A stretch of 64,000 bases of DNA, taken from contig NZ_JBNDJK010000001.1 of the NCBI RefSeq assembly GCF_050434925.1, positions 5,146,001-5,210,000 on the forward strand. The letters are read 5' to 3'. A program made the position numbers and the translations under genes. This document shows, in pieces, positions 34,008 through 43,921 of the stretch; position 1 is the first letter of the stretch; each line of letters starts with the position of its first letter. The notes beneath the pieces were generated by a model. The model searched no databases. It was not told the DNA's origin and saw only the letters and a list, made by a program, of their open reading frames with translations. Origin of the DNA: Inquilinus ginsengisoli_B (GTDB lineage Bacteria > Pseudomonadota > Alphaproteobacteria > DSM-16000 > Inquilinaceae).

Positions 34008-35123
34008 ATGACGCTGTTCACCTATCTGATCCCGTTCCTGGTCGTGCTGACCGTTCTCGTCTTCGTGCACGAGTTCGGCCATTACTGGGTCGCCCGCCGC
34101 AACGGGGTGCGGGTCGAGACCTTCTCGATCGGCTTCGGGCCGGAGCTGTTCGGCTTCAACGACCGGCACGGCACCCGCTGGAAATTCAGCATCGTGCCGC
34201 TCGGCGGCTATGTGAAGATGTTCGGCGACGCCGACGCGGCGTCGTCCCCCGCGACGGCGGCGCTGGACGGCATGACCGAAGACCAGCGCTCGGTGTCGTT
34301 CCATCACAAGCCGGTCGGCCAGCGCGCCGCGATCGCCGCCGCGGGACCGATCGCGAACTTCCTGTTCTCGATCATCGCCCTGTTCTTCCTGTTCCTGGTC
34401 GGCGGCCATCCCTTCCCGCCGGCGGTGGTGGGCGACGTCTCGGCGGGCGGTGCCGCGGCCGAGGCCGGGATCCGGTCGGGGGACCGGATCACCAGCATCG
34501 ACGGCACCGCGGTCGACCGCTTCGCCGAGCTCGGCGTCGCGGTCCGCGCCGGGGGCGGCAAGGCGGTCGCGCTCGGCATCGACCGCAACGGCGAGGCGCT
34601 GAGCTTCGACCTGACGCCGCGGCAGGAGACGGTGGAGACGAACGATGGCGGCAGCGCCACCATCTGGCGCCTCGGCATCGCCGCCGACACCGGCCCCTAT
34701 GGCGTGGTCGAGGCGGCCCGGATGTCGGTCAGCGAGAGCTGGGCGATCGTATCGATGACCGCCTCGGCGCTCGGCGAAATGGTGTCGGGCCAGCGCGGTA
34801 CCGAGGATCTTGGCGGCCCGCTCCGGATCGCCCAGATGTCCGGCGAGGTCTACCAGGTCGGCATCGTGGCGCTGCTCTGGTTCATGGCGATCCTGTCGAT
34901 CAATCTCGGCCTGATCAACCTGGTGCCGATCCCGATGCTGGACGGCGGCCACCTGCTGTTCTGCGCGATCGAGGCGATCCGCGGCCGGCCGCTCGGCGCG
35001 CGTGCCCAAGAATACGGTTTCCGCCTTGGGCTCGCTTTGGTATTAACCCTGATGCTCTTCGCGACCTGGAACGACCTGGTCCAACTCAAGGTAGTGGCCT
35101 TTTTCAAAGGCTTGGTGTCCTGA
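34008..35123 (+). CDS. rseP: Site-2 zinc metalloprotease (RseP/MmpA)
   Basis: Intramembrane protease that cleaves anti-sigma factors and other single-span proteins in the inner membrane; the alphaproteobacterial form is called MmpA. The 371 residues have the zinc motif HEFGH at 21-25 inside the first membrane segment, a hydrophobic segment around residues 115-140 (FLFSIIALFFLFLVGG), one PDZ domain (about 145-205: GGAAAEAGIRSGDRITSIDG), and the second catalytic motif LDGGH at 311-315 within NLVPIPMLDGGHLLF. One PDZ domain, where E. coli RseP has two, is normal for this class. It sits between dxr and bamA in the standard order. Confidence 0.97.
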   Translation: MTLFTYLIPFLVVLTVLVFVHEFGHYWVARRNGVRVETFSIGFGPELFGFNDRHGTRWKFSIVPLGGYVKMFGDADAASSPATAALDGMTEDQRSVSFHHKPVGQRAAIAAAGPIANFLFSIIALFFLFLVGGHPFPPAVVGDVSAGGAAAEAGIRSGDRITSIDGTAVDRFAELGVAVRAGGGKAVALGIDRNGEALSFDLTPRQETVETNDGGSATIWRLGIAADTGPYGVVEAARMSVSESWAIVSMTASALGEMVSGQRGTEDLGGPLRIAQMSGEVYQVGIVALLWFMAILSINLGLINLVPIPMLDGGHLLFCAIEAIRGRPLGARAQEYGFRLGLALVLTLMLFATWNDLVQLKVVAFFKGLVS

Positions 35124-35276
35124 GCCGGGACGTGTTACCGGATCACGGCGGTTGTGACTCGCCGCGATCCGCAGCCGCTGAAGTGGGGGCGGCGGTCGTT
35201 CGTCAAGCCTCTCGCATTCGGTCGATCGATCGGGCGTGAGGGGATGGGTGTGAGTTTGAGGGGAAAGCAGAAACCG

Positions 35277-37568
35277 ATGTCGACCGTGACCTCCCGACTC
35301 TGGCTCGCGGCCGTGGCGGCTGTCGCTCTTAGTACGGCGCCGATGACGGCGCCGGCGCAGACCCGCGGTGCCGGAACCATCGCCGACGTCAAGGTCGAGG
35401 GGTCGCAGCGCATCGAGCCCGCGACCGTGATCTCCTACATGGCGCTCAAGCCGGGCGACGACTACAGCGACCGCGGCGTGGACGAATCCGTCAAGAGCCT
35501 GTTCGCCACCGGCCTGTTCGCCAATGTCCAGATCCGGCGCGAGGGATCGAGCCTGGTGGTGACGGTCGAAGAGAATCCGATCATCAACGAGATCGCGTTC
35601 GAGGGGAACGACCGCTTCGACGACACCAAGCTGACGGCCGAGATCGAGGAACGCCCGCGGCAGGTCTACACCCGGACCAAGGCGCAGAGCGACGCCGACC
35701 GCATCCAGCAGCTGTACCGCCGCAGCGGCCGCTTCGCCGTGGCGGTCGAGCCGAAGATCATCAAGCTCGACCAGAACCGCGTGAACCTGGTGTTCGAGAT
35801 CCGCGAGGGTGACCTCGCCAAGATCGAGCGCATCAATTTCGTCGGCAACCGCGCCTTCTCCAACAGCGAGCTGCGCGACGAGATCCTGACCAAGGAGACC
35901 GAGTGGTGGAACATCCTCGCCTCCAACGACACCTATGACCCCGACCGCCTGGCTGTCGACCAGGAGATGCTGCGCCGCTATTACCTGAACCGCGGCTATG
36001 CCGATTTCCGCGTGGTCTCGGCGGTGTCGGAGCTGGCGCCGGATGGCGAGGGTTTCTTCATCACCTTCACGGTCGATGAGGGCGAGCGCTACAAGTTCGG
36101 CAAGATCGACGTCAACAGCGCCCTGCCGGGCGTGACCCCGGAGGAGCTGAAGACCGTCATCGTCAGCGATGAGGGCGATTGGTATTCCAGCAAGTCGGTC
36201 GAGGATTCGATCCAGGCGCTGACCACCTATCTCGGCGACCGGCAATACGCCTTCGTCGACATTCAGCCGTCGGTGCAGCGCAACCGCGACGAGCACCTGA
36301 TCGCGATCACCTACGAGATCTCGGAAGGCCCGCGCGTCTTTGTCGAGCGGATCGACATCAGCGGCAACGTCCGCACCGCCGACGAGGTGATCCGCCGCGA
36401 GTTCGAGCTGGCCGAGGGCGACCCGTTCAACGCCTCCCGGCTCAAGAAGTCCGAGACCAACATCCGTAATCTCGGCTTCTTCAGCAAGGTCGACATCAAG
36501 CCGATCCAGGGCTCGGCGCCGGACCAGACGGTGGTCCAGGCCGCGGTGACCGAACAGTCGACCGGTGAAGTGCAGCTCGGCGTCGGCTACTCGACAAGCG
36601 ACGGCCCGCTTGGCGACGTCACCATCCGCGAACGCAACCTGCTCGGCCGCGGCCAGGACCTGCGGCTGTCGACCTCGCTCAGCGGCGTGTCCTCGCAGAT
36701 CGACCTGAGCTTCACCGAGCCGTATTTCCTCGGCCGCAACCTCGCGGCGGGCTTCGACCTGTTCCGCACCACGCGCGACAACCAGAGCTTCAGCTCCTAC
36801 GATGAGACCAACACCGGTTTCGCCCTGCGCATGGGCTATCCGCTGAGCGAGAATCTGCGGCAGACCCTGCGCTACCGCCTGAACTACCGCCAGATCTCGG
36901 ATGTCGAGGACGATGCCTCGCGCTTCATCAAGGAGCAGGAGGGCAACACCCTGTCCTCCGCGGTGCAGCAGACCCTGAGCTATGATCGGCTGGACAGCCG
37001 CATCAACCCGACCGACGGCTACCGGATCACGCTGTCCAACGAAATCGCCGGCCTCGGCGGTGACGTGCACTACTTCAAGACCCAGCTCAGCGCCGACTGG
37101 TACTATCCGGTCACGGATTCCATGGTGCTGAACATCGGCGGCCAGATCGGCAACATCATCGGCCTGGGCGAGGACGTCCGGATCAACGATCGCTTCTTCC
37201 TGGGCGGCAACTCGTTCCGCGGCTTCCGGACCGGCGGCCTCGGTCCCCGCGACCTCAGCTCCGACGACAAGGACGCGCTGGGCGGCAAGAACTTCGCCCT
37301 CGGCTCGGTCGAGCTCAGTTTTCCGCTCGGCCTGCCCAGCGAATTCGCCCTGCAGGGCCACGCCTTCACCGATTTCGGTAGCCTGTGGGGAGCGGATGAG
37401 AGCGGCCCCGGCATCGTCGACGACGCGGCGCTGCGCGCCTCGGCCGGCATGGGCGTGTCCTGGGCCTCGCCCTTCGGCCCGATCCGGCTCGACTATGCCT
37501 ATCCGTTTGCCAAGCAGGACTACGACAAGCAGGAGCAACTCCACATCAGCTTCGGCACGAGATTCTGA
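35277..37568 (+). CDS. bamA: Outer membrane protein assembly factor BamA
   Basis: Core of the BAM machine that inserts beta-barrel proteins into the outer membrane. From the ATG at 35277 it is 763 residues, with a signal peptide ending ...MTAPAQ-TR. Five POTRA domains follow (for example ADVKVEGSQRIEPATVISYMALKPGD, VNLVFEIREGDLAKIERINFVGNRAFSNSELR, FVERIDISGNVRTADEVIRREFELAEGDPFNA). The C-terminal barrel contains FLGGNSFRGFRTGGLGPRD, with the conserved VRGF/Y-like motif, and ends in F (FGTRF), as expected for a barrel terminus. Upstream in-frame ATGs at 35244 and 35154 are possible. A strong hairpin follows at 37611. Confidence 0.96.
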   Translation: MSTVTSRLWLAAVAAVALSTAPMTAPAQTRGAGTIADVKVEGSQRIEPATVISYMALKPGDDYSDRGVDESVKSLFATGLFANVQIRREGSSLVVTVEENPIINEIAFEGNDRFDDTKLTAEIEERPRQVYTRTKAQSDADRIQQLYRRSGRFAVAVEPKIIKLDQNRVNLVFEIREGDLAKIERINFVGNRAFSNSELRDEILTKETEWWNILASNDTYDPDRLAVDQEMLRRYYLNRGYADFRVVSAVSELAPDGEGFFITFTVDEGERYKFGKIDVNSALPGVTPEELKTVIVSDEGDWYSSKSVEDSIQALTTYLGDRQYAFVDIQPSVQRNRDEHLIAITYEISEGPRVFVERIDISGNVRTADEVIRREFELAEGDPFNASRLKKSETNIRNLGFFSKVDIKPIQGSAPDQTVVQAAVTEQSTGEVQLGVGYSTSDGPLGDVTIRERNLLGRGQDLRLSTSLSGVSSQIDLSFTEPYFLGRNLAAGFDLFRTTRDNQSFSSYDETNTGFALRMGYPLSENLRQTLRYRLNYRQISDVEDDASRFIKEQEGNTLSSAVQQTLSYDRLDSRINPTDGYRITLSNEIAGLGGDVHYFKTQLSADWYYPVTDSMVLNIGGQIGNIIGLGEDVRINDRFFLGGNSFRGFRTGGLGPRDLSSDDKDALGGKNFALGSVELSFPLGLPSEFALQGHAFTDFGSLWGADESGPGIVDDAALRASAGMGVSWASPFGPIRLDYAYPFAKQDYDKQEQLHISFGTRF

Positions 37569-37610
37569 TTGGTGCGGCGCCGGCCCGCTTCCGCGGTCGC
37601 GCGACTATCC

Positions 37611-37639
37611 GCGGCGCCGGCGAAGGCCGGCGCCGCTTT
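37611..37639 (+). terminator. Strong hairpin after bamA
   Basis: An 11-bp perfect stem GCGGCGCCGGC / GCCGGCGCCGC with four-base loop GAAG and a TTTC tail, 43 bp after the bamA stop and 59 bp before lpxD. It may be a partial terminator or an RNA-processing hairpin inside the long envelope run. Confidence 0.6.
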
Positions 37640-37694
37640 CGTTGATCGGCGCGGGATCGCTGCTGCCCGCCAGCCGTGAACTGAGAGTGCGCCC

Positions 37695-38717
37695 ATGCCC
37701 GATCCGCGATTCTTTCGCAGCGCCGGTCCGTTCCCGCTTGGTCGCCTCGCCGCGATCGCCGGCGCGACCCTGGCGCCGGGGGCTGACCCGGACCGGCCGA
37801 TCGCCAGCGTCGCGCCGCTGGACGCCGCCGGCCCGGACGACATCAGCTTCCTCGACAACCGCAAATATGTCGACGCCTTCGCCGCCAGCAAGGCCGGCGC
37901 CTGCGTGATCGCGCCGGCCCTGGCCGACCGGGCCCCGGCCGGCATGGCGCTGCTGCTGACGCCAAAGCCCTATAAGGGCTACGCGCTGATCGCCCAGGCC
38001 TTCTTCCCGGCGCCGGTGGCGCGGCCCGGCATCGCCGCCTCCGCCACGGTCGACCCGACGGCGGCGATCGGCGAGGGGGTGGAGATCGGTCCGGGCGCCG
38101 TGGTCGAGGCCGCCGCCGAGATCGGCGCGGGCTGCCGGATCGGCCCGAACGCCGTGGTCGGCGCCGGCGTGGTGCTGGGCGAGCGCAGCGTCGTCGGGGC
38201 GGGCGCCTCACTGAGCCATTGCCTGGTCGGGGCGCGGGTCACGATCTATCCCGGCGCCCGTATCGGCCAGGACGGCTTCGGCTTCGCCATGGACGCCGAG
38301 GGCCATGTCCGGCTGCCGCAGCTCGGCCGCGTCGTCATCGAGGACGATGTCGAGGTCGGCGCCAATTCGACCATCGACCGCGGAGCCGGCCCGGACACGG
38401 TGATCGGCCGGGGGGCGATGATTGATAATCTGGTGCAGATCGGGCACAACGTGCAGGTCGGACGAGGCGCCGTCATCGTCGCGCAGGCAGGCGTGGCGGG
38501 GAGCACCAAGTTGGGCGATTTCGCCGTTCTGGCTGCCAAGGCTGGTGTCGCGGGCCATCTCACCATCGGTGCGGGGGCGAAGATCGCCGCGAATGCGGGG
38601 GTGATGCGCGACGTCGACCCCGGTGCTGAGGTGGTGGGCGCGCCCGCGATCCCGAAGCGGCAGTTTTTCCGGCAGCAGGTCATGCTAGCGCGTCTAGCCG
38701 AAGGGAAGGGCGACTGA
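37695..38717 (+). CDS. lpxD: UDP-3-O-(3-hydroxyacyl)glucosamine N-acyltransferase
   Basis: Third step of lipid A synthesis, adding the second hydroxyacyl chain. A 340-residue left-handed beta-helix protein. An N-terminal uridine-binding domain (residues ~1-100, ISFLDNRKYVDAF) is followed by many hexapeptide repeats (ASATVDPTAAIGEGVEIGPGAVVEA). The catalytic-region IGHNVQVGRGAVIVAQAGVAGSTKLGD is followed by a C-terminal helix (PKRQFFRQQVMLARLAE). It is the first gene of the coupled lpxD-fabZ-lpxA-lpxI-lpxB set; fabZ begins one base after its stop. Confidence 0.97.
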   Translation: MPDPRFFRSAGPFPLGRLAAIAGATLAPGADPDRPIASVAPLDAAGPDDISFLDNRKYVDAFAASKAGACVIAPALADRAPAGMALLLTPKPYKGYALIAQAFFPAPVARPGIAASATVDPTAAIGEGVEIGPGAVVEAAAEIGAGCRIGPNAVVGAGVVLGERSVVGAGASLSHCLVGARVTIYPGARIGQDGFGFAMDAEGHVRLPQLGRVVIEDDVEVGANSTIDRGAGPDTVIGRGAMIDNLVQIGHNVQVGRGAVIVAQAGVAGSTKLGDFAVLAAKAGVAGHLTIGAGAKIAANAGVMRDVDPGAEVVGAPAIPKRQFFRQQVMLARLAEGKGD

Positions 38718-38718
38718 G

Positions 38719-39192
38719 ATGGACGGAGCCGCCGGCGACAAGAAGAACATGTCGCAGCTGGACATCCTCAAGATCATGGAGATGATCCCGCATCGCTATC
38801 CGATGATCCTGGTGGATCGGGTGATCGATGTGGTGCCGGACGTGAGTTGCACCGGGATCAAGAACGTCACCATCAACGAGGGCTTCTTCCAGGGCCACTT
38901 CCCGCGCTATCCGGTGATGCCGGGCGTGATGATCGTCGAATCCATGGCCCAGACCGCGGCCGTGCTGGTGGTCGCGACGCTGGGCGAGGACGCCAAGGGC
39001 AAGCTGGTCTACTTCATGACCGTCGACAACGCCCGCTTCCGCCGGCCGGTGACGCCGGGCGACAGCCTGCGGGTCCATGTCAAGAAGCTGCAGCATCGCC
39101 GCAACGTCTGGAAGTTCTCCAGCGAGGTGAAGGTCGACGACGTGCTGGTGGCGCAGGCGGAGTTCGCCGCCATGATCATGGATGATCTATGA
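38719..39192 (+). CDS. fabZ: 3-hydroxyacyl-[acyl-carrier-protein] dehydratase FabZ
   Basis: Dehydrates 3-hydroxyacyl-ACP in fatty-acid elongation, competing with LpxA for the same hydroxyacyl-ACP. The 157 residues form the hot-dog fold with MIPHRYPMILVDRV, the catalytic H60 and E74 (FFQGHFPRYPVMPGVMIVES) and ARFRRPVTPGDSLRVHVKKLQ. The ATG at 38719 is one base after the lpxD stop. Its stop overlaps the lpxA start as ATGA (39189-39192), so expression is coupled. Confidence 0.98.
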   Translation: MDGAAGDKKNMSQLDILKIMEMIPHRYPMILVDRVIDVVPDVSCTGIKNVTINEGFFQGHFPRYPVMPGVMIVESMAQTAAVLVVATLGEDAKGKLVYFMTVDNARFRRPVTPGDSLRVHVKKLQHRRNVWKFSSEVKVDDVLVAQAEFAAMIMDDL

Positions 39193-39998
39193 GTTCTTCC
39201 ACCATTCATCCGATGGCCCTGGTCGACCCCGCGGCGAAGCTCGGGGCCGGCGTCAAGATCGGTCCGTTCTGCACCGTCGGCCCCGATGTCGAGCTGGGCG
39301 ACGAGGTCGAGCTGATCTCGCATGTCGTGGTCGCCGGCCGCACCAGCATCGGGCCGAAGACGAAGGTGTTCCCCTTCGTCTCGCTCGGCCTGCCGCCCCA
39401 GGACCTGAAGTTCTCCGGCGAGAAATCGCAGCTGGTCATCGGCGCCAACAACGTGATCCGCGAGCACGTGACCATGAATCCGGGCACGCGCGGCGACAAG
39501 ATGAAGACCGTGGTCGGCGACAACTGCATGTTCATGGTGAACACGCATGTCGCCCATGACTGCATCCTCGGCAGCCACATCATCATGGCCAACAACGCCG
39601 TGCTGGCCGGGCATGTGACGATCGAGGACCATGTCATCATCGGCGGCAACAGCGCCATCCACCAGCACCTCCGGCTGGGCGCCCACAGCTTCGTCGGCGG
39701 CATGACGCCGGTGCGCAACGACATCATTCCGTTCGGCCTGGCGATCGGCGAGACCGCGACGCTGAACGGGCTGAACCTGGTCGGGCTGAAGCGCCGCGGC
39801 TTCAAAAAGCCGCAGATCCAGTCGCTGCTGGCCGCCTACCGCACGCTGTTCGACGGCGAGGCGCAGTTCTCCGAACGCATCGAGGCGACGCGGCAGAAGT
39901 TCGGCGACAACGAGGTGGTGCAGCGCATCCTCGCCTTCATCGACGCCGATTCCGGCCGCAACGTGATGCAGCCGGACCGCCGACGGCATGCCGGGTAA
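39189..39998 (+). CDS. lpxA: UDP-N-acetylglucosamine O-acyltransferase
   Basis: First step of lipid A synthesis: adds a 3-hydroxyacyl chain to UDP-GlcNAc. The 269-residue hexapeptide-repeat protein begins IHPMALVDPAAKLGAGVKIGPFCTVGP. The catalytic H123 lies in MVNTHVAHDCILGSH, followed by the family's MANNAVLAGHVTIEDHVIIGGNSAIHQHLRLG. The C-terminal helical domain starts with LNLVGLKRRGF. The ATGA overlap with fabZ fixes the start at 39189. The end overlaps lpxI by 11 bases. Confidence 0.98.
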   Translation: MSSSTIHPMALVDPAAKLGAGVKIGPFCTVGPDVELGDEVELISHVVVAGRTSIGPKTKVFPFVSLGLPPQDLKFSGEKSQLVIGANNVIREHVTMNPGTRGDKMKTVVGDNCMFMVNTHVAHDCILGSHIIMANNAVLAGHVTIEDHVIIGGNSAIHQHLRLGAHSFVGGMTPVRNDIIPFGLAIGETATLNGLNLVGLKRRGFKKPQIQSLLAAYRTLFDGEAQFSERIEATRQKFGDNEVVQRILAFIDADSGRNVMQPDRRRHAG

Positions 39999-40815
39999 GC
40001 TCGGCATCCTCGCCGCCGCCGGGCCGCTGCCCGGGCGGCTGGTCGAGGCATGCCGCCAGGGCGGGCGGGACTTCGTCGTCGTCGCCTTCCGCGGCATGAC
40101 CGACCCGGCCCTGGTCGAAGGTGGGCAGGTGCCGCATTTCTGGACCCGGCTGGGCGCCGCCGGCCGCTGGATCGACGAGCTGAAGCGCCAGGGCGCCCAC
40201 ACGCTGTGCCCGGCCGGCAACATCCGCCGGCCAAGCCTGTTCGAGCTGATGCCCGACTTCAAGGCGGTGCGGATCCTGACCCGCATCGGCTTCTCCTCGC
40301 TCGGCGACGATGCGCTGCTGACCGCACTGCGCCGGGTGCTGCAGGAGGAAGGCTTCCGCCTCGTCGCCCTGCACGAGGTGATCGACGACTTCCTGGCCAA
40401 GCCCGGCCTGCTGACCCGGACGACGCCGGACGAGCTGGCCCGGGCCGACATCGCCAAGGCGCGCGAGATCGCGCGCGAGATCGGCCGGCTCGACATCGGC
40501 CAGGGTGCGGTGGTGCAGCATGGCTATGTCCTGGCGGTCGAGGCGGCGGAGGGCACCGACGCGATGCTGCGCCGCTGCGGCCCGCTGGCCCGGCCGGGCC
40601 CCGGCGGCGTTCTGGTCAAGGCCAAGAAGCCGCAGCAGGACATCCGGCTGGACCCGCCGACGATCGGCGTCACCACGGTCGAGCTCGCCGCCGCCGCGGG
40701 GCTGCGCGGCATCGTTGTCGAGGCCGGCGGCGCCATGATCATCGACGCCGAGGCGGTGCGGCAGGCGGCCGACCGGCACGGCGTGTTCGTGCTCTGCTTG
40801 GCGGAGGGCGAGTGA
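39988..40815 (+). CDS. lpxI: UDP-2,3-diacylglucosamine pyrophosphatase LpxI
   Basis: Cleaves UDP-2,3-diacylglucosamine to lipid X and UMP; LpxI replaces the unrelated LpxH in alphaproteobacteria. The 275 residues begin GKLGILAAAGPLPGRLVEA and have the two-domain pattern, with GNIRRPSLFELMPDFKAV in the N-terminal part. The C-terminal catalytic domain contains DIGQGAVVQHGYVLAVEAAEGTDAMLRRCG, VKAKKPQQDIRLDPPTIGVTTVE and GIVVEAGGAMIID. The start at 39988 overlaps the lpxA end by 11 bases, and its stop overlaps the GTG of lpxB. No lpxH candidate is in the window. Confidence 0.95.
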   Translation: MPGKLGILAAAGPLPGRLVEACRQGGRDFVVVAFRGMTDPALVEGGQVPHFWTRLGAAGRWIDELKRQGAHTLCPAGNIRRPSLFELMPDFKAVRILTRIGFSSLGDDALLTALRRVLQEEGFRLVALHEVIDDFLAKPGLLTRTTPDELARADIAKAREIAREIGRLDIGQGAVVQHGYVLAVEAAEGTDAMLRRCGPLARPGPGGVLVKAKKPQQDIRLDPPTIGVTTVELAAAAGLRGIVVEAGGAMIIDAEAVRQAADRHGVFVLCLAEGE

Positions 40816-41981
40816 CGGCACTGCACATCTTCCTGGTGGCGACCGAGCCGTCCGGCGACCTGATGGGCGCCAGCCTGATGGCGGCGCTGAAGCGGCGTTG
40901 CGGCGACGGCGTGCGCTTCAGCGGCGTCGGCGGCGCCCGGATGGCGGCGGAAGGGCTGCACAGCCTGTTCCCGCTGGCCGACATCGCGGTGATGGGCGCG
41001 GTCGAGCTGGTGCCGCAGCTGCCGCGGCTGTTCGACCGGATCCGCCGCACCGCCGAGGCGGCGCTGGCGGCGAAGCCGGACGCGCTGGTCTCGATCGACG
41101 GCCTGGCCTTCAACGCCCGGGTCGCGGCGCGGCTGGCCGGCCGTAGCTTCCCGATCGTGCATTTCGTCGCCCCCAAGGTCTGGGCCTGGCGGCCGGGCCG
41201 GGCGCGCAAGCTGGCCAGGCTGGTCGACCATCTGATGGTGCAGTTGCCCTTCGAGCCGCCCTGGTTCGAGCGCGAGGGGCTGGCCACCACCTATGTCGGC
41301 CACCCGATCATCGAGACCGCGGCGGGGCAGGGCGACGGCGATCGCTTCCGCCAGGCGCACGGCATCGCGCCGGAGGCCAAGCTGCTGACCGTGCTGCCCG
41401 GCAGCCGGCGCGGCGAGATCCAGCGGCTGCTGCCGGTGTTCGGCGAGACGGTGCGGGCGTTGGCGTCCCGGCATCCGGGGCTGCGCGTGGCCGTGCCGAC
41501 GGTCGACACGGTGGCGGCGCCGGTGCGCGAGGCGGTCGCGTCCTGGCCCGGCGCGCCGATCATGATCGAAGGCGATACCGAGAAATACGATGCCTTCGCC
41601 GCCAGTGACGCGGCTCTCGCCGCCTCCGGCACAGTGGCGCTGGAGCTGGGCCTGGCCCGGGTGCCGAGCGTGATCGCCTATCGCGTCAACCCGGTCTCGG
41701 CCTTCGTCGTGCGCCGCATGCTCACGACCAAATACGCCAATCTGGTCAACATCATGCTGGACCGCCCGGCGGTGCCGGAGCTGCTGCAGGAGAACTGCAC
41801 GCCGGAGAAGCTAGCGGCCGCGATCAGCACGCTCCTGACCGATCCGGCGGCCGCTGCCGCCCAGCGCGCGGCCTACGACGAGGTGGCGCGAATGATGCTG
41901 CTGCCGGACGGCGCCGTGCCGGGCGACCGGGCGGCGCAGGTGGTGCTCGACGTGATCCGGCAGGGGCGAAAGCGGGCCTGA
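40812..41981 (+). CDS. lpxB: Lipid-A-disaccharide synthase
   Basis: Joins lipid X and UDP-diacylglucosamine into the lipid A disaccharide; a GT-19 glycosyltransferase on the inner face of the inner membrane. The 389 residues show FLVATEPSGDLMGASLMAALK, FSGVGGARMAAEGLHSLFPLADIAVMG and SIDGLAFNARVA. FVAPKVWAWRPGRARKL, TVLPGSRRGEIQRLLP and the C-terminal region ASDAALAASGTVALELGLARVPSVIAYR complete the family pattern. It starts with GTG at 40812 overlapping the lpxI TGA. The longer frame to 40050 overlaps lpxI and is a shadow. It is the last gene of the coupled lipid A set. Confidence 0.97.
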   Translation: MTALHIFLVATEPSGDLMGASLMAALKRRCGDGVRFSGVGGARMAAEGLHSLFPLADIAVMGAVELVPQLPRLFDRIRRTAEAALAAKPDALVSIDGLAFNARVAARLAGRSFPIVHFVAPKVWAWRPGRARKLARLVDHLMVQLPFEPPWFEREGLATTYVGHPIIETAAGQGDGDRFRQAHGIAPEAKLLTVLPGSRRGEIQRLLPVFGETVRALASRHPGLRVAVPTVDTVAAPVREAVASWPGAPIMIEGDTEKYDAFAASDAALAASGTVALELGLARVPSVIAYRVNPVSAFVVRRMLTTKYANLVNIMLDRPAVPELLQENCTPEKLAAAISTLLTDPAAAAAQRAAYDEVARMMLLPDGAVPGDRAAQVVLDVIRQGRKRA

Positions 41982-41991
41982 TCACAGCTGG

Positions 41992-42129
41992 TCAGCAATT
42001 GCCCTTCTTGGCCTGTCCGGGCGGGCAGAAATTGTTGCCGTAGCCGCCGCGCGGATGGCCGTCCCCAGCATAGACGCAGCCGCTCACAAGGCCTGCCGCG
42101 ACCAACAAAAGGCAGATCAGCTTTGTCAT
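41992..42129 (-). CDS. 45-residue predicted lipoprotein
   Basis: A small gene on the opposite strand, converging on lpxB. The product has a basic start (MTK), a hydrophobic core (LICLLLVAAGLV) and a good lipobox LVSG-C at residues 14-18, then a short Gly-rich tail with two more cysteines (FCPPGQAKKGNC). After processing, a lipid-anchored peptide of about 28 residues remains. Small lipoproteins of this kind are easily missed by gene finders. GGAGAG lies just upstream of the ATG at 42129. Confidence 0.65.
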   Translation of the reverse strand: MTKLICLLLVAAGLVSGCVYAGDGHPRGGYGNNFCPPGQAKKGNC

Positions 42130-42220
42130 GGGGCTCTCCGCGACGACGCCGGATGGCTGTGCATCGTCAAGGCCGGGGGGGCGGGATTTGTTCCTGATCC
42201 AGCCCGCGGAAGGCTGAAGT

Positions 42221-42419
42221 TCAGGAGAACAGCCAGGTCAGCAGTGCCGCCCCGGTGAGGACCGCGGCGAGAGCGGCGGCGGTGCGGAGCTTGGCACGCA
42301 GCGGGGCCCGATTCGTGTTCGCGGCCCGGGGCACCTGCCTCGGCATGGTCGAAATGCCGACCGGCCGGCCCGGGCGCCCTGGGGCGCGCGGGCCGGTGCG
42401 GTCGATCTGGGTGCCTCGC

Positions 42420-42427
<8 letters not shown>
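42221..42427 (-). CDS. Small basic protein with C-terminal membrane segment
   Basis: A 68-residue frame starting with GTG at 42427, overlapping the last eight bases of gltA, so it could be translated by reinitiation. It has an Arg/Pro-rich N-terminal two-thirds and a single hydrophobic segment at the very end (LAAVLTGAALLTWLF), making a tail-anchored topology possible. Unknown family. The support is the overlap and the clear hydrophobic segment. Confidence 0.4.
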
Positions 42428-43736
<1,309 letters not shown>

Positions 43737-43921
43737 GACGATGTCCTTGAGCGGGGGCTTCGTACTGGAAACGCAGGTCATCCGCTCCGTCGGCCGCGAG
43801 GATAGTCGCGCGACGGAGCAAGATCAACGCGACTTGGGCCCTCCCGACAACGGATTTCGATCGCCTGTTTTTTAGGCTTCTTTCGAATTAACCAACCGGA
43901 TCAATCGATTGTCGGCGCCCT

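Noticed and set aside
35043..37544. Long minus-strand frame (833 codons) opposite bamA
   Set aside because: Antisense to bamA and explained by GC-rich third positions; no ribosome site or recognisable domain.
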